Of a stretch of 64,000 nt of DNA, positions 19,268-31,331 are shown piece by piece. Location of the stretch: assembly GCA_016705125.1 (NCBI GenBank), contig JADIYW010000016.1, forward strand, positions 6,406 to 70,405, given 5' to 3'. The stretch is from Bacteroidota bacterium. GTDB taxonomy: Bacteria > Bacteroidota > Bacteroidia > Chitinophagales > JADIYW01. The notes below the pieces were generated by a model. It made no database searches. It was not told where the DNA came from and saw nothing but the letters and a program-made list of their open reading frames with translations. How positions within the stretch are numbered: the stretch's first letter is position 1; each line of letters starts with the position of its first letter. The position numbers and the translations under genes are program-made.

Positions 19268-22072
19268 TTAAGCATAGCTTTCAATGGGTGGACAAGTACA
19301 AATTAAATTTCTATCACCATGCGTATTGTCTATTTTTCCAACTGAAGGCCAAAATTTCCAATCATGAAGATATCCAATCGGAAATGCAGCTGTTTCTCTC
19401 GAATAGGTATGTTTCCATTCATTTGCGCATACTTCATTTGCAGTGTGAGGTGCCTGAATTATCGGGTTGTCTTCTTTCGTATATTCACCATCAATAATTT
19501 TTTGTATCTCTTTTCTAATTGCTATCATGGCAGCACAGAATCGGTCTAATTCTTCTTTAGGCTCGCTTTCAGTCGGTTCAATCATAAGTGTACCTACTAC
19601 AGGAAATGCCACAGTTGGAGCATGAAAGCCATAATCCATTAATCTTTTGGCAATATCTGCAGCATCTATTCCTGATTCGCTTTTTGTTGGTCTAATATCA
19701 ATTATAAATTCATGGGCCACTCTTCCGTTTTTGCCTGCATATAATATTGGGTAATGTGACTCTAGTCTTGCCTTTAAATAATTTGCATTCAGAATTGCAT
19801 ATTTGGTGGCATTGGTTAAACCCTTGTCACCCAACATTTTTATATAACCATAAGAAATAAGTAAAATACTCGCACTTCCAAAAGGGGTTGCAGATATTGA
19901 ATTTATAGGGTTTTCACCTCCTGTTTTTACAAAAGGATTACTTGGTAAAAAAGGAGCAAGATCGGCTCTCACACAAATAGGCCCCATGCCTGGGCCACCC
20001 CCACCATGCGGTATTGCAAACGTTTTATGTAGGTTTAAGTGGCAAACATCGGCTCCAATAGCGGCAGGCGAGGTTAGGCCAACTTGTGCATTCATATTAG
20101 CACCATCCATATACACTTTTCCTCCATTTGAATGAATAATATCGCAAATTTCATTTATCGATTCTTCAAATACGCCATGAGTTGAAGGGTATGTTACCAT
20201 TAAGCAAGATAGATTCTGCTGGTGTTTTTCAGCCTTTTCCTTTAAATCAGTAACATTTATATTCCCCATTTCGTCGCATGCGACCAATACTATTTCCATA
20301 CCTGCAATAGCGGCACTTGCTGGATTAGTTCCATGAGCTGAAGTAGGAATTAAGGCAATATTTCTATGCGTATCACCTCGTGAAATATGGTAAGCTCGAA
20401 TAACCATTAACCCTGCATATTCTCCTTGTGCACCACTATTGGGTTGTAACGAGCAAGCATCAAATCCTGTGATCTTAGAAAGATAGTCAGCTAGATTGTC
20501 CAGAATCTCTATATAACCTTTGGTTTGGTATGCAGGCGCAAAAGGATGAATAGAAGAAAATTCTGGCCAACTTAAAGGAATTAATTCACTTGTTGCATTG
20601 AGTTTCATTGTACACGACCCAAGTGGAATCATGGAAAGGGTTAGGGATAAATCTTTGTTTTCTAGTCTTTTGATATAACGCAACATTTCAGTTTCTGAAT
20701 GGTGAGTATTAAAAACTGGATGACTTAATATTTCGGTATTTCTAATTAATTCATTTTGAATTTGATTGGCAGGAGTTTCAAGTAATTGAATGTCCATTTT
20801 TTCAAAACCAGCGACTTTTCCAAATAACTTCGAAATACCTAAAATTTATATTTTCACTAATAGCAATAGCTTTTATTTTTTCTGCTTGTTCTTTACTTAC
20901 TTTAATTTTAAGGGTGTCAAAAAAGAAAGTATTTTCATTCTGAAAACCCATTTTTTTCAACTCATTGGCCAATTGAACGGCTTTGCCATGGATAGAATTT
21001 GCAATATGTTTTAGGCCATTAGGTCCATGATAAACGGCATACATTCCAGCCATAATTGCCAATAATGCTTGTGCAGTACAGATGTTTGAGGTAGCTTTCT
21101 CTCTCTTTATATGTTGTTCTCGTGTTTGCAAAGCCATCCGTAAAGCCTTGTTTCCATGCTTATCTACAGAAACACCAATAATTCTTCCTGGTATTTGTCT
21201 TGTAAATTCTTCTTTACAGGCAAAATAGGCTGCATGTGGTCCACCAAATCCCATTGGAACCCCAAATCGTTGGGTATTTCCCAAAGCAATATCTGCTCCT
21301 AAGGCTTCAGGTGATTTTAATAAGGTTAGGCTTAATAAATCGCAAGCTAAAACAGTATAAACATCCTTGTTTTTTGCTTTAGCAATTTGTTGGGTATAAT
21401 CATCTATTAGTCCATTTCCATTTGGGTATTGTAATAGCTGACCAAAAAAGAACTATCCATTTCAATTTCAGCTGGATTGCCTTCAATAATTTCAATTCCT
21501 CTTGGTATTGCCCTGCCTTTTAAAACGTCTAGTGTTTGAGGAAATACGTCATTCGAAACAAAAAATTTGCCACATTCATTGTTTTTATTTTTTTTGTTTT
21601 TATGAGCATGCAAAAGCAACATTGCTTCTGCAGCTGCAGTTCCTTCGTCCAATAAGGAGGCATTTGCAACTGGAAAACCAGTTAAATCAGAAACCATAGT
21701 TTGGAAATTTAATAATGCTTCCAACCTTCCTTGAGCTATTTCTGCTTGGTAGGGTGTGTATTGTGTGTACCAACCTGGATTTTCAAATATATTGCGTTGA
21801 ATTACGCCAGGAGTAATGGTGCCGTGATATCCTAAGCCAATATAATTTTTGGCAACAATGTTTTTCTTTGCAATACTTTTTAGCGTTGTCAAGTATTCAA
21901 ATTCAGTTTGACCTTTGCCAATTCCAAATCCTTCTTTACTTCTAATTTTTGAAGGCACCGTCTCTGAAATAAGTTGCTCAATTGAGTCTATCCTAATAAT
22001 TTTAAGCATTTCATTAATATCCTCATTTCTTGGTCCTAAATGGCGAAATTCAAATTCTTTTTCTGGCAACAT
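19268..22072 (-). CDS. gcvP: Glycine dehydrogenase (decarboxylating), P-protein; frameshift plus internal loss
   Basis: The P-protein of the glycine cleavage system decarboxylates glycine with PLP. The N-terminal half starts at ATG 22072 (MLPEKEFEFRHLGPRNEDIN) and includes NPGWYTQYTPYQAEIAQGR. A one-base slip near 21444 restores FFGQLLQYPNGNGLIDDY and leads to QRFGVPMGFGGPHAAYFACK. The C-terminal half has SGAQGEYAG, TSAHGTNPASA and the PLP-lysine region LNLHKTFAIPHGGGGPG. Between NINFRYFE (near 20835) and KLFGKVAGFEKMD about 20 residues are missing relative to the family, including the usual VGI.LDETT stretch, and the frame also changes. The other glycine cleavage genes are not in the window. 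Confidence 0.9.
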
Positions 22073-22209
22073 AATTCGTGTGTAATTTGCTGCAAATATA
22101 AGAATTTGTGAAGCCAATTTGTAAAAATCAAATTCATGTTGAAAAAAAATAATATTGTGGGTAATTACTATAAATTAGTAGGTTTGTTTTTTTTCTTTAC
22201 CTTTATAAA

Positions 22210-23573
22210 ATGACGAACAAACCACAAAAACTTGGGCTGTTTCCTAAATTGATGTTCACTCTAGGACAAACTGGCTGGGCGCTCACCTCGTTTGGTGCAG
22301 CACAATTGATTGCTTATTATTACCTTCCACCCGATACAGGAAAAGAAATGTTCCCTTCTTATATTAAACAAGATTACTTTTTTGGCGTGTTTACAATTGT
22401 TGGAATAATAACAGCTTTGTGTTATCTATTAAGTTCATTAGCAGAGCCTTATATTGCCAATTGGTCGGAAAGTTCAACTTTTAAATTTGGAAGGAGAAGG
22501 CCTTTTTTGGCAATAGCAATTGTACCTTTTGCGCTTTTTTCAATGCTTATTTTCTTTCCCATTTATAACGGCGAAGGTATCATAAATGGATGGTGGCTTT
22601 TCGGTGTTTTGGCACTTATGTATTTTTTTATGACCCTTTATGTTACCCCATTCAATGCACTAATAAATGAAATTGCTCACAATGATGAAGAGCGATTGTC
22701 ATTAGTAATGTTTATTTCTATTGGTTTTGCTTTAGGTTATGGCATTGGTGGTAATAACCAATTTTTTTTGGGTGTATTGGAAAAAAAAATGCCTACCGAA
22801 ATGGCTTTTAGATGGATAGTAGGAAGTTATGCATTGTTAGGATTTTTGTTGATGTTGTTGCCTGTTATTTTTATTGACGAACATAAATATTGTATCAAAA
22901 ATCCACCTAATATTATAACACTTAAAGGGATGTTGGAACAGGTTTGGGGGAACGAAAATTTTAAAACTTATGCCTTTGTCGAATTGTTGGTTTGGGTACC
23001 AAATACCATGTTTATGTTGGGCGGCCCATACTTTGTAACTACGCTTTTGTTTATGCCTAAAGAAAACACAAGTTTCGCACTTATTATTGTAGGCGTAATT
23101 TCATTTTTACTATATGGAATAATTGGAAAAATGGCGTTGAAATATGGAAATAAAAGATTAATACTTATTGCTTTAGTTTTTTTTAGTTATAAATTTCGCC
23201 TTCCTTGGAAGTTTGGGTTGGTTTGAACTTCCACTTTGGGTTTTATTGACCCTATTTATCATTTTAAATGCGTTTCCAATTGCCGTTTTGGAATTATCCG
23301 ATGGCACTAACAGGTGATATAGCGAGTCATGATGGTGAAAAAACTGGAATATATAAAAATGCTGCTTTTTATGGCATGAAATCGTTTATGATGAAAATAG
23401 GAATAGCGCTTAGCCAATTGATTTTCCCTTCTCTTTTATTATTAGGTAAAACAAGAGAAAATGATTTGGGTATTAGAATGGTTGCTTTTGTTTCCTTGGC
23501 TTTTTGTATTGTTGCTTTTATTTTAATGCTTAAATACAAAGAACCTGTAAAAATTAACCAACCAACTGAATAA
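22210..23573 (+). CDS. GPH-family (glycoside-pentoside-hexuronide type) MFS transporter, frameshifted
   Basis: An inner-membrane carrier of about 12 helices. The start has LMFTLGQTGWALTSFGAAQL, and the loop FKFGRRRPFLAIAIVPFA is the typical MFS/GPH RRP signature after helix 2-3; VTPFNALINEIAHNDEERL is equally characteristic. The frame breaks near 23185 (then FLGSLGWFELPLWVLLTL) and near 23295 (a family-like GIIPMALTGDIASHDGEKTG needs one G and one C restored) and then runs to 23573. Likely a cation-coupled sugar symporter; the sugar cannot be read from sequence. It is divergent from gcvP and its 3' end overlaps the EVE gene. Confidence 0.82.
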
Positions 23574-23954
23574 TCCTTTCGTAAATAAAATCAGGTACTG
23601 GCATTACTGATAATCTTGTATGTTTTATTAGCGGCAAATCAATAAAAAAAGGATCTTTTAATTCGTTTAGGGTTAAAGGCCTTTTAGGTCTTTTTCAAAT
23701 GCCAAATCAATACAAACCCAAGATTCTCCTGGAGCAGTTGGGTCGGGATAATTAGATTTTACGCATTTTGCCAATCCAACTATTTGTTTTTCTTCACCAC
23801 TGTGGTAAATAAAACAAAAATCTCCAACTGAAATTTCACGCAAATAGTTCCTTGCTTGGTAGTTTCTGACTCCATCCCAAGGTTCTGATTTTCTTTCTTT
23901 TAATTCCTGCCAACTAAAGGTATTTGGCTCAGTTTTTAACAACCAGTATTTCAT
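23554..23954 (-). CDS. EVE domain protein (THYN1-like), frameshifted near the C-terminus
   Basis: It begins MKYWLLKTEPNTFSWQELKE with WDGVRNYQARNYLREISVGD and CFIYHSGEEKQIVGLAKC, the hallmarks of EVE domains, a PUA-like fold that binds modified bases in nucleic acids. After 23680 one shift gives KRPLTLNELKDPFF and a second gives IDLPLIKHTRLSVMPV, with a family-like end ERIIQLVG and stop at 23554-23556. The repaired length is about 134 residues. Convergent with the transporter, overlapping by about 20 bases. Confidence 0.82.
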
Positions 23955-24036
23955 CTGTTCATAATTTTAAATTAACAATTCGTTCACAACTTTGCAACCA
24001 ATTTTTATATTTACCGTCTAATGTTAAATAATCCTA

Positions 24037-27000
24037 ATGTCATATTCATTTCAAAACACAAAAGCAATACCAATGAGAGACAATTTAAAACAATTCAAAA
24101 CAAATGTACAGTTAAAAAGGAGTTTTTTACTCTTTTTGTTTATGAGTTTTTCCTATCTTGGTTATAGCCAATTAAGCTTGCCACGAAATGTTGATTTGCG
24201 TATTACAAATACTGCATATAATTCATTTCAATATGATTTTTGTGGTATCACGCCCAACCCATGCGATATTTATTGGAAGCCTACAGTTTTTCAAGATCCA
24301 GTTGGTGGTCCGACTTTAGGAGGTTCATTTTTTGGATTTGATGGAAATTGTAACCATGATTGTGAATTTTAATAATGCTGGTAGTAGTAGTTTCGGGCAA
24401 AATTCACAATTTATTCTACAACAGCTACATGTGCCTCTACAATCTATATGGAAGTAGAAAACTGGGAGGATGAGTTCTGTATTTTTGCGCCCAATAATGA
24501 TGGTGTATACGATGCTGGTTGTGATGTTTTGCATTATATATCAAGTAGGCAAAGTATAGATATATTAAATAGTGGAAGTGGAACCATCCATAATGGTGGC
24601 ATTTTGGGTGATGGGACACCTGGTTATGATATTACTTGGGATGTAACGGTTACAAATGCAACTAATCCAATTTTAGCTTTAACGGTCGCTTCCAGCACTA
24701 CTTCAGTTTGCGCAGGAGGTACAGCAACGATGTTTTTACAGGTGTGCTTCGGGTAGCCCAACATACAGAATATATTCTAATGCTGGTCGAACAACCTTGT
24801 TGACAAGTGCAACTGGTAGTTCAGTATCTTTAACTCCTGCAAATGACCCTAGGTTAAATACTGTTGGAAATGTGTTTACAGTATATGTAACTGAACTTTT
24901 AACGCCTACTTGTGAAACTCCAGCAACTCCAGTTGTAATATCAGTTTTACCTGGTTCAAATCCCCCTTCAGTGGTTAGTCCAGTTTCTGTTTGTGTTGGA
25001 GGTGGAGCAGCCGATTTAACTGCTTCTTCCACAGATGCAGGTCTGCCTTTAATTGGTATTCAGGTCCAAGCGGAGGTTCTTCAATTTGGACAGGCTCAAC
25101 TTATCCTGTAAATGTTTTAACAAATACTACTTTTTATGTAACTGCTACAAATCCTGCCTTAGGTTGTGAAAGTATAAGAGTTCCTGTAGTCGTTAATGCC
25201 GATATTGTTAACGACCCACCTTCAGTAATTAGTCCAGTATCTACTTGTGTAAATGGTCAAGCTAGATTGAATGCATCATCTACAACCGCTGGAACTATTT
25301 TTAATTGGTATTCTGGACCAGTAGGAGGCAGTTCGGTTTGGACTGGTTCGAATTATTTGACACCACAAATTGCTGGTACAACTACTTTTTATGTAACTGC
25401 CACTGATCCAACCACAGGTTGCGAAAGTGTAAGAGTTCCAATTGTAGTGAATACAGACCTTTCTATATCTACACCAACTGCAGATGTTGCTCCAATTTGC
25501 GAAGGAACTTCAGCAACTATTACCGCTTCTGGTACTGGTGGTGGGCAATTTAATTGGTATTCAGATGCAGCACTTTCTAATTTATCATTTATTGGAAATC
25601 CATTTATTACACCAAACCTAAATGGAAATACAAGCTATTGGTTGGTTGAAGATATAAATGGTTGCCGATCATCTGCGGCACAGGTAGATGTAGTTGTTAA
25701 TGAAAAACCAAGTGCTGGCGCACAACAAGAAGTAGTTGTTTGCCCTGGCACATCAAATATTGAATTATCCATAACACCTCCTGCTGGATTTTCAGTTAAT
25801 TGGTATTATGACGGAAATTTATTTATCGCTCAAACTAATACTATTACTTGGGGGCCAATTGTAAATGACCATGAGGAATTATATTATACACTAGTTAGCC
25901 AAGAGGGTTGTGAGAGCGATCTTTCTGTATTTTTTATAAATGTTTATCCTAATATTGAAGATCCTAATGCTGATAATCTTTCATTATGTACTAATGAGTT
26001 AGGAGTATTAACAGCAACGGCCGTACAAGGCGATATCGTTTGGTATGATGAAGATGGTACTACTGTTTTAGAAACAGATGCTGGAAATGTTGGTGAATTG
26101 TCTGTAGGTCCATTCGCAACTGCTTCAACGCATACTTATTTTGTGCAAGCAGATAATGGAACTTGTCAAAGTGGATTAGTACCTGTGGTTGTTTATGTTA
26201 CTGATGGTATTTCAGGAAATAGTCCAATTGCTGAAGGAACTACAATTTGTGAAGGAGAAAGCACAATGCTTATGGCTTCCAATGGCACTGGTGGTGGTGT
26301 CTTTAACTGGTATGCCGATAGTAATTTAGAGGATTTACTTTTTGTTGGAAATCCTTATATTACTAAGCCATTAATGGGAACTACTTCTTTCTGGGTAGCA
26401 GAAACAGCAGGAAATTGTGGAACCGGATCATCAACTGAAGTGGTTGTAAATGTAAATCCTAAGCCAGCTGCTCCAAATGTGGTTTCTGAAACTTTTTGTC
26501 CTTCAGAAGAACAAACCTTAAATGCAAGTCCTTCAGCTCCGGCTGGTCAAATAGTTGAGTGGTATTCAGCTCCACATCCTTCAGGGTTTATTGCCACTGG
26601 AAATTCTTTTACTATTCTTTCTGTTTATTCTAGAAGAACATTATATTATAGATTTGTAGATGAAAATACAGGTTGTGCAAGTGATTTTGCTGCTTATGAT
26701 ATTTATGTAAATCCAGAAGTGGAGGAGCCAAATACAGATAATATAATCTTATGTCAAAATGCTATTGGACAAATAGATGCAACAGCTGTTGAAGGAGATA
26801 TCGTTTGGTATGATACAGATGGTACAACTATATTAGAAACGGATTTAGGAAATGTCGGTCAATTGCAAGTTGGTCCATTCCCAGCTGCAGGAGTGAATAC
26901 TTACTACGTTCAAGTTAATAATGGAACTTGCCAAAGTGGATTATTACCAGTATTAGTTAATGTTGCAAGTCAGCCAGCTCCGCCTGTTATTTCAGGAGAT

Positions 27001-30000
27001 ACCATAATTTGTGAGGGAGATGAAATTAGATTAAGAGCTGATGATAATGGAGATGGTGTAATTGTTTGGTATAGAGATAGGGCTCTAACACGTGAATTAT
27101 TTATTGGAAATACGATAATTCGGGATCCAAATGTAGATAGAACTTTTTATGTAGTTCGTAGAAATGATACATGCCAAAGTGAGGCAGTAGAAGTTAATAT
27201 AACCGTTAATCCAAAGCCAGAACCGCCTACGGCTGATCCACAATCAATTTGTTTTGGAGAAAGCGCTACTTTGGAGGCTGTTGGTTCTGGTGGTATAATC
27301 AGATGGTATTCAGATCCTTTGGGAGTTGATTTCTGGGGTTCAGGGGATGAGTTTACTACACCGCCTTTGTCTCAATATACACCTTACTATATGATTGAAA
27401 CAGATAGAGTAACTGGTTGTAAAAGTGATCCAGGAGTAACATGGGTAAATGTAGATAATTTTACATATGTTTCTTCAGCAACTGTGCTTGATAATCCTAT
27501 TTGTGTAGGACAAACAACAACAATAAAAGTTGCTTCAACTGATTTATTTAGTTGTGTGAAATTATTAGATTTTAATTTAAATGAAATTGATGAAATATGC
27601 CTTCCAGATGGTGGTCCTTCATCATCAGATGCTGAATGGGTAGCAAATTTTGAAGTTGGTCCATTTACGGATGCTGGGGATTATATATTCTATGTTCAAG
27701 AAAGTGATGGTATTTTTAATTGCCCTAGCCAACAATTTAGTTTGGTGGTTACAGTGGTAGAAAAACCAGCTAATCCTATTGTTACTAATGATACTATTTG
27801 TGCTGGAGAATTGGCCACGGTAACTGCTGACAATGGAGGAATTGGCGAAATAGTTTGGTATTATGATGCTGCACTTAATCAACAAGCAGGGGTTGGAATT
27901 TCTTATTCTACAATTGCTTACAGTAATCGAACGATGTATGCTGTGAATAAGTCGGCAGAATGTGAAAGTGAAGGTGTTCCTGCTTTAATAGTTGTTTCAC
28001 CAAAACCAGCTGCGCCAACAGCAAATAATGAAAGTATTTGCCCTGGTCAAAGTGCAACCCTTGAAGCTACGGGAAGTGGAATAATAACTTGGTATGCTGA
28101 TCCAAGTGGCTTAAATGTTATAGGAAATGGGGTTACTTATATTACACCAGCTCTAATGCAAAACACAACTTATTATGTGGGTTCGCAAGATGCAACTACT
28201 GGTTGTAAGTCTTCAATTGTTCCAGTTAATGTAATTGTATTGGACGGTGCAAAAGGACCATCTGCAAGCAATGTTACAGCTTGCCCAGGTGAGCCAGTTG
28301 TTTTAACAGCAGTAGGTTCAGGAAGTGGTGATTTAGTTTGGTATGATGATATGAATTCAACCCTAGAAACTGATGCAATGCCACCTGCCTTACAAACAAT
28401 CAACGTAGGACCATTTGCAAGTGCTGGTGATTATGTATTTTATGTTTCAGAGACCAATGGAGATTGTGAAAGTGGAAAAACGGCAATAGTGGTAAGTGTA
28501 ATAGCAAAACCAACTGCACCAGTTGTTAAAAATGATACTATATGTAAAGGAGGAATAGCAACTTTACGAGCAGAGGATGATGGATTAGGAGAAATAGTTT
28601 GGTATTGGGATGCTGCATTGACGGATGAAGCAAAAGTTGGATTTAATTTCTCTTTTACTGCTAATTTTACTAGAACAGTATGGGCAGTAAGAAGAATAGG
28701 AAACTGTGAAAGTGTTGGAACCCCAGGCACTGTAGTAGTTTCGCCAATTCCAACTGCGCCAACTGCAGAAAATGAAAGTGTTTGTCCAGGTCAAAGTGCC
28801 ACACTTGAAGCTACTGGAAGTGGAATAATTACTTGGTATGCTGATCCAAGTGGCTTAAATGTAATAGGTACTGGTGCTACTTATATTACACCTGCCTTAA
28901 CACAAAATACAACTTATTATGTAGGTTCGCAAGATGCAACTACGGAATGTAAATCTTTAATTGTACCTGTAAATGTAATTGTATTGGATGGTGCAAAAGG
29001 ACCATCTGCAAGCAATGTTACAGCTTGCGCAGGCGAGCCAGTTGTTTTAACAGCAGTAGGTTCAGGAAGTGGTGATTTAGTTTGGTATGATGATATGGGA
29101 ACAATATTAGAAACTGATGCAATGCCACCTGCCTTACAAACACTTAATGTAGGGCCGTTTGCAAGTGCTGGTGATTATGTATTTTATGTTTCAGAAACCA
29201 ATGGAGATTGTGAAAGTGGAAAAACGGCAATTGTTGTAAGCGTTATAGCAAAACCAACTGCGCCAATTGTAAGAAATGATACTGTTTGTGCAGGACAATT
29301 AGCTACTGTTGGAGCCTTGGATAATGGCTTAGGAGATATTATATGGTATTGGGATGCTGCCTTAACTACCGAAGCTAAATTTGGATTTAATTTCTCCTTT
29401 ACTGCTAATGTAACCAGAACTGTGTATGCAGTAAGACGAATTGGTAATTGCCAAAGTACTGCAGTAGCAGCAACTGTTTTGGTAAATCCAAAGCCAGAAA
29501 CTCCAGTTGTTCCGCCTACATTTGCTTGTGCAGGTTCATCTGCTACTTTAGAGGTAGAGGATACTGATAATGAAGGAGTCGTTTTCTGGTTCTCGGATCC
29601 ATTAGGAGCCGATTTATGGGAAGTAGGAAATGAATTTACTACACCAAGCCTATTTCAATATACGCCTTATTATGTGTTTAGAAAAGATACAACCACTGGC
29701 TGTATAAGCGATGTAGGCACCACTTGGGTAATTGTTGATAATTTCACCTATGTTTCGTCAGCTACAGTGGTTGATAATCCTATTTGTACTGGAGAAACAG
29801 GAATAATTAAAGTAGCTACTACTGATATATTCAGTTGTGTTCAATTATATGATTGGAATTTTGATTTAGTGGATGAGATTTGTTTACCTGATGATGATCC
29901 AGATGAAACAGATGAAGAATGGGTTGCTGACTTTGAAGTTGGTCCATTTGATGCACCTGGTGAATATATATTCTATGTACAGGAAAGTGATGGATTCTTA

Positions 30001-31287
30001 TTCTGCCCTAGTCAACAACTTTCAGTTCTAATTATTGTAAAAGATGGACCAGAAGCACCAACTGTTTCAAATGACGGACCTGCTTGTGAAGGCGAGGATG
30101 TAATGGTGATGGCATCTACTGTTCCAGGAGCAACTTATTTATGGAATGGTCCAAATGGTTTTTCATCAACAGAACAGAATTTTGTGCTTAATAATGTAAC
30201 AATTGCTAATGCTGGAGATTATTTTGTAACCGTAAAAATAGGAAATTGTACTTCTCAGTCTGCAGTTACAACAGTGGTTGTTTACCCAGTTCCATCAATT
30301 GTTGGTGAGCCAACTAGTAATAGTCCTTTGTGTGAAGGAGAAACACTAGAATTAAACGCTGAAGTACTTAATCCTGATGGACTTGAATTTGAATGGACAG
30401 GTCCAAATGGGTTTGAATCTAGTATTCAAAGTCCTACAATTGCTAATGTAACTGAGGCAGATAATCAAGGATTTTATACAGTGGTTGTTACTGATAAAAT
30501 TACGGGTTGTTCTTCTGATCCTAAATCAGTTCTAGTATCTATAAATAGAGCACCAACAGGTGTATCTGCTACAAATAGTGGTCCAGCTTGCGAAGGTGAG
30601 GATATTAAGTTGTCGGCTAGTTATGTTTTTGGAGCATCTTATGAATGGAGCGGACCAAATGCATTTACATCTACAGATAGAAATCCAATTCTTGAAAATG
30701 TATTGGTTGTAGATGCTGGTACTTATTCTGTTATTGTTTCAATAGGAGATTGTTCAAGTGAACCTGTTTCAACTGATGTGGTAGTTTATCCAACTCCTTC
30801 AGCATCTGCAGGTAATGATATAACTATTATTCAAGGTAGTAGTACACAATTAAATGGTAATGGTGGTATCACATATACTTGGACACCATCTGATTATTTA
30901 GACCATCCTAATTTGCCTAATCCAGTGGCTACACCTCCAATTGGAGTTTGGACGTATGTACTTACTGTTACCAATGAGTTTGGTTGCTCTGACCAAGATA
31001 GTGTAGTAGTAACCGTATTGCCTAATTTGGTGCCTGAAACCGTAAATTTAATTACCCCTAACGGAGATGGTATAAATGATTATTTTACAATAGATTACCT
31101 TGAGAATATTGGAGATTATACTTTAGCTATTTATGCAAGAGGTGGAGTTAGAATATTGGAAACAGCTGCTTATGCAAATGATTGGAATGGTACCTACAAA
31201 GGGAAAGATTTACCAGATGGCACTTATTGGTATGTAATCAGAACGAGTGAAAAAGAATTTAAAGGCGCAATAACCATTAAAAGATAA
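24037..31287 (+). CDS. Giant Ig-like repeat adhesin with T9SS type B (gliding-associated) C-terminal domain
   Basis: The signal region FLLFLFMSFSYLGYSQ follows a long charged N-terminal extension. Three reading frames in the first 1 kb join collinearly through small shifts near 24357, 24430, 24745 and 25045; from about 25045 the frame is open for over 6.2 kb. The body consists of about 20 Ig-like repeats of roughly 75-85 residues, each with a Cys near the start (ICEGESTMLMA or similar), FNWY or IVWY in the middle and a second Cys before the last strand (GCESVRVPVVVN). The last 85 residues are a CHU_C domain: LITPNGDGINDYFTIDYLEN to KEFKGAITIKR, the type B sorting signal for T9SS export. Expected role: cell-surface adhesin. 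A PorP/SprF gene follows at once. Confidence 0.88.
28021..29508 (+). repeat. Tandem duplication with a 744-base unit inside the adhesin gene
   Basis: The segment beginning GCAAATAATGAAAGT at 28021 recurs at 28765 in frame, and the later motif GG.TTAGGAGA at 28582 recurs at 29326, so the period is 744 bases (248 residues, three Ig-like repeats). Long stretches such as GAKGPSASNVTAC, AMPPALQT and YVFYVSETNGDCESGKTAIV are identical in the two copies. Confidence 0.85.
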
Positions 31288-31331
31288 ATAAAATGGAGAA
31301 GAATTTTTTGATCAAGCAAAAAAATAATGAT

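Noticed and set aside
25040..31050. Repeats in the adhesin gene as a CRISPR or intergenic array
   Set aside because: The repeats lie in one long open frame, are of protein-domain size and encode Ig-like modules.
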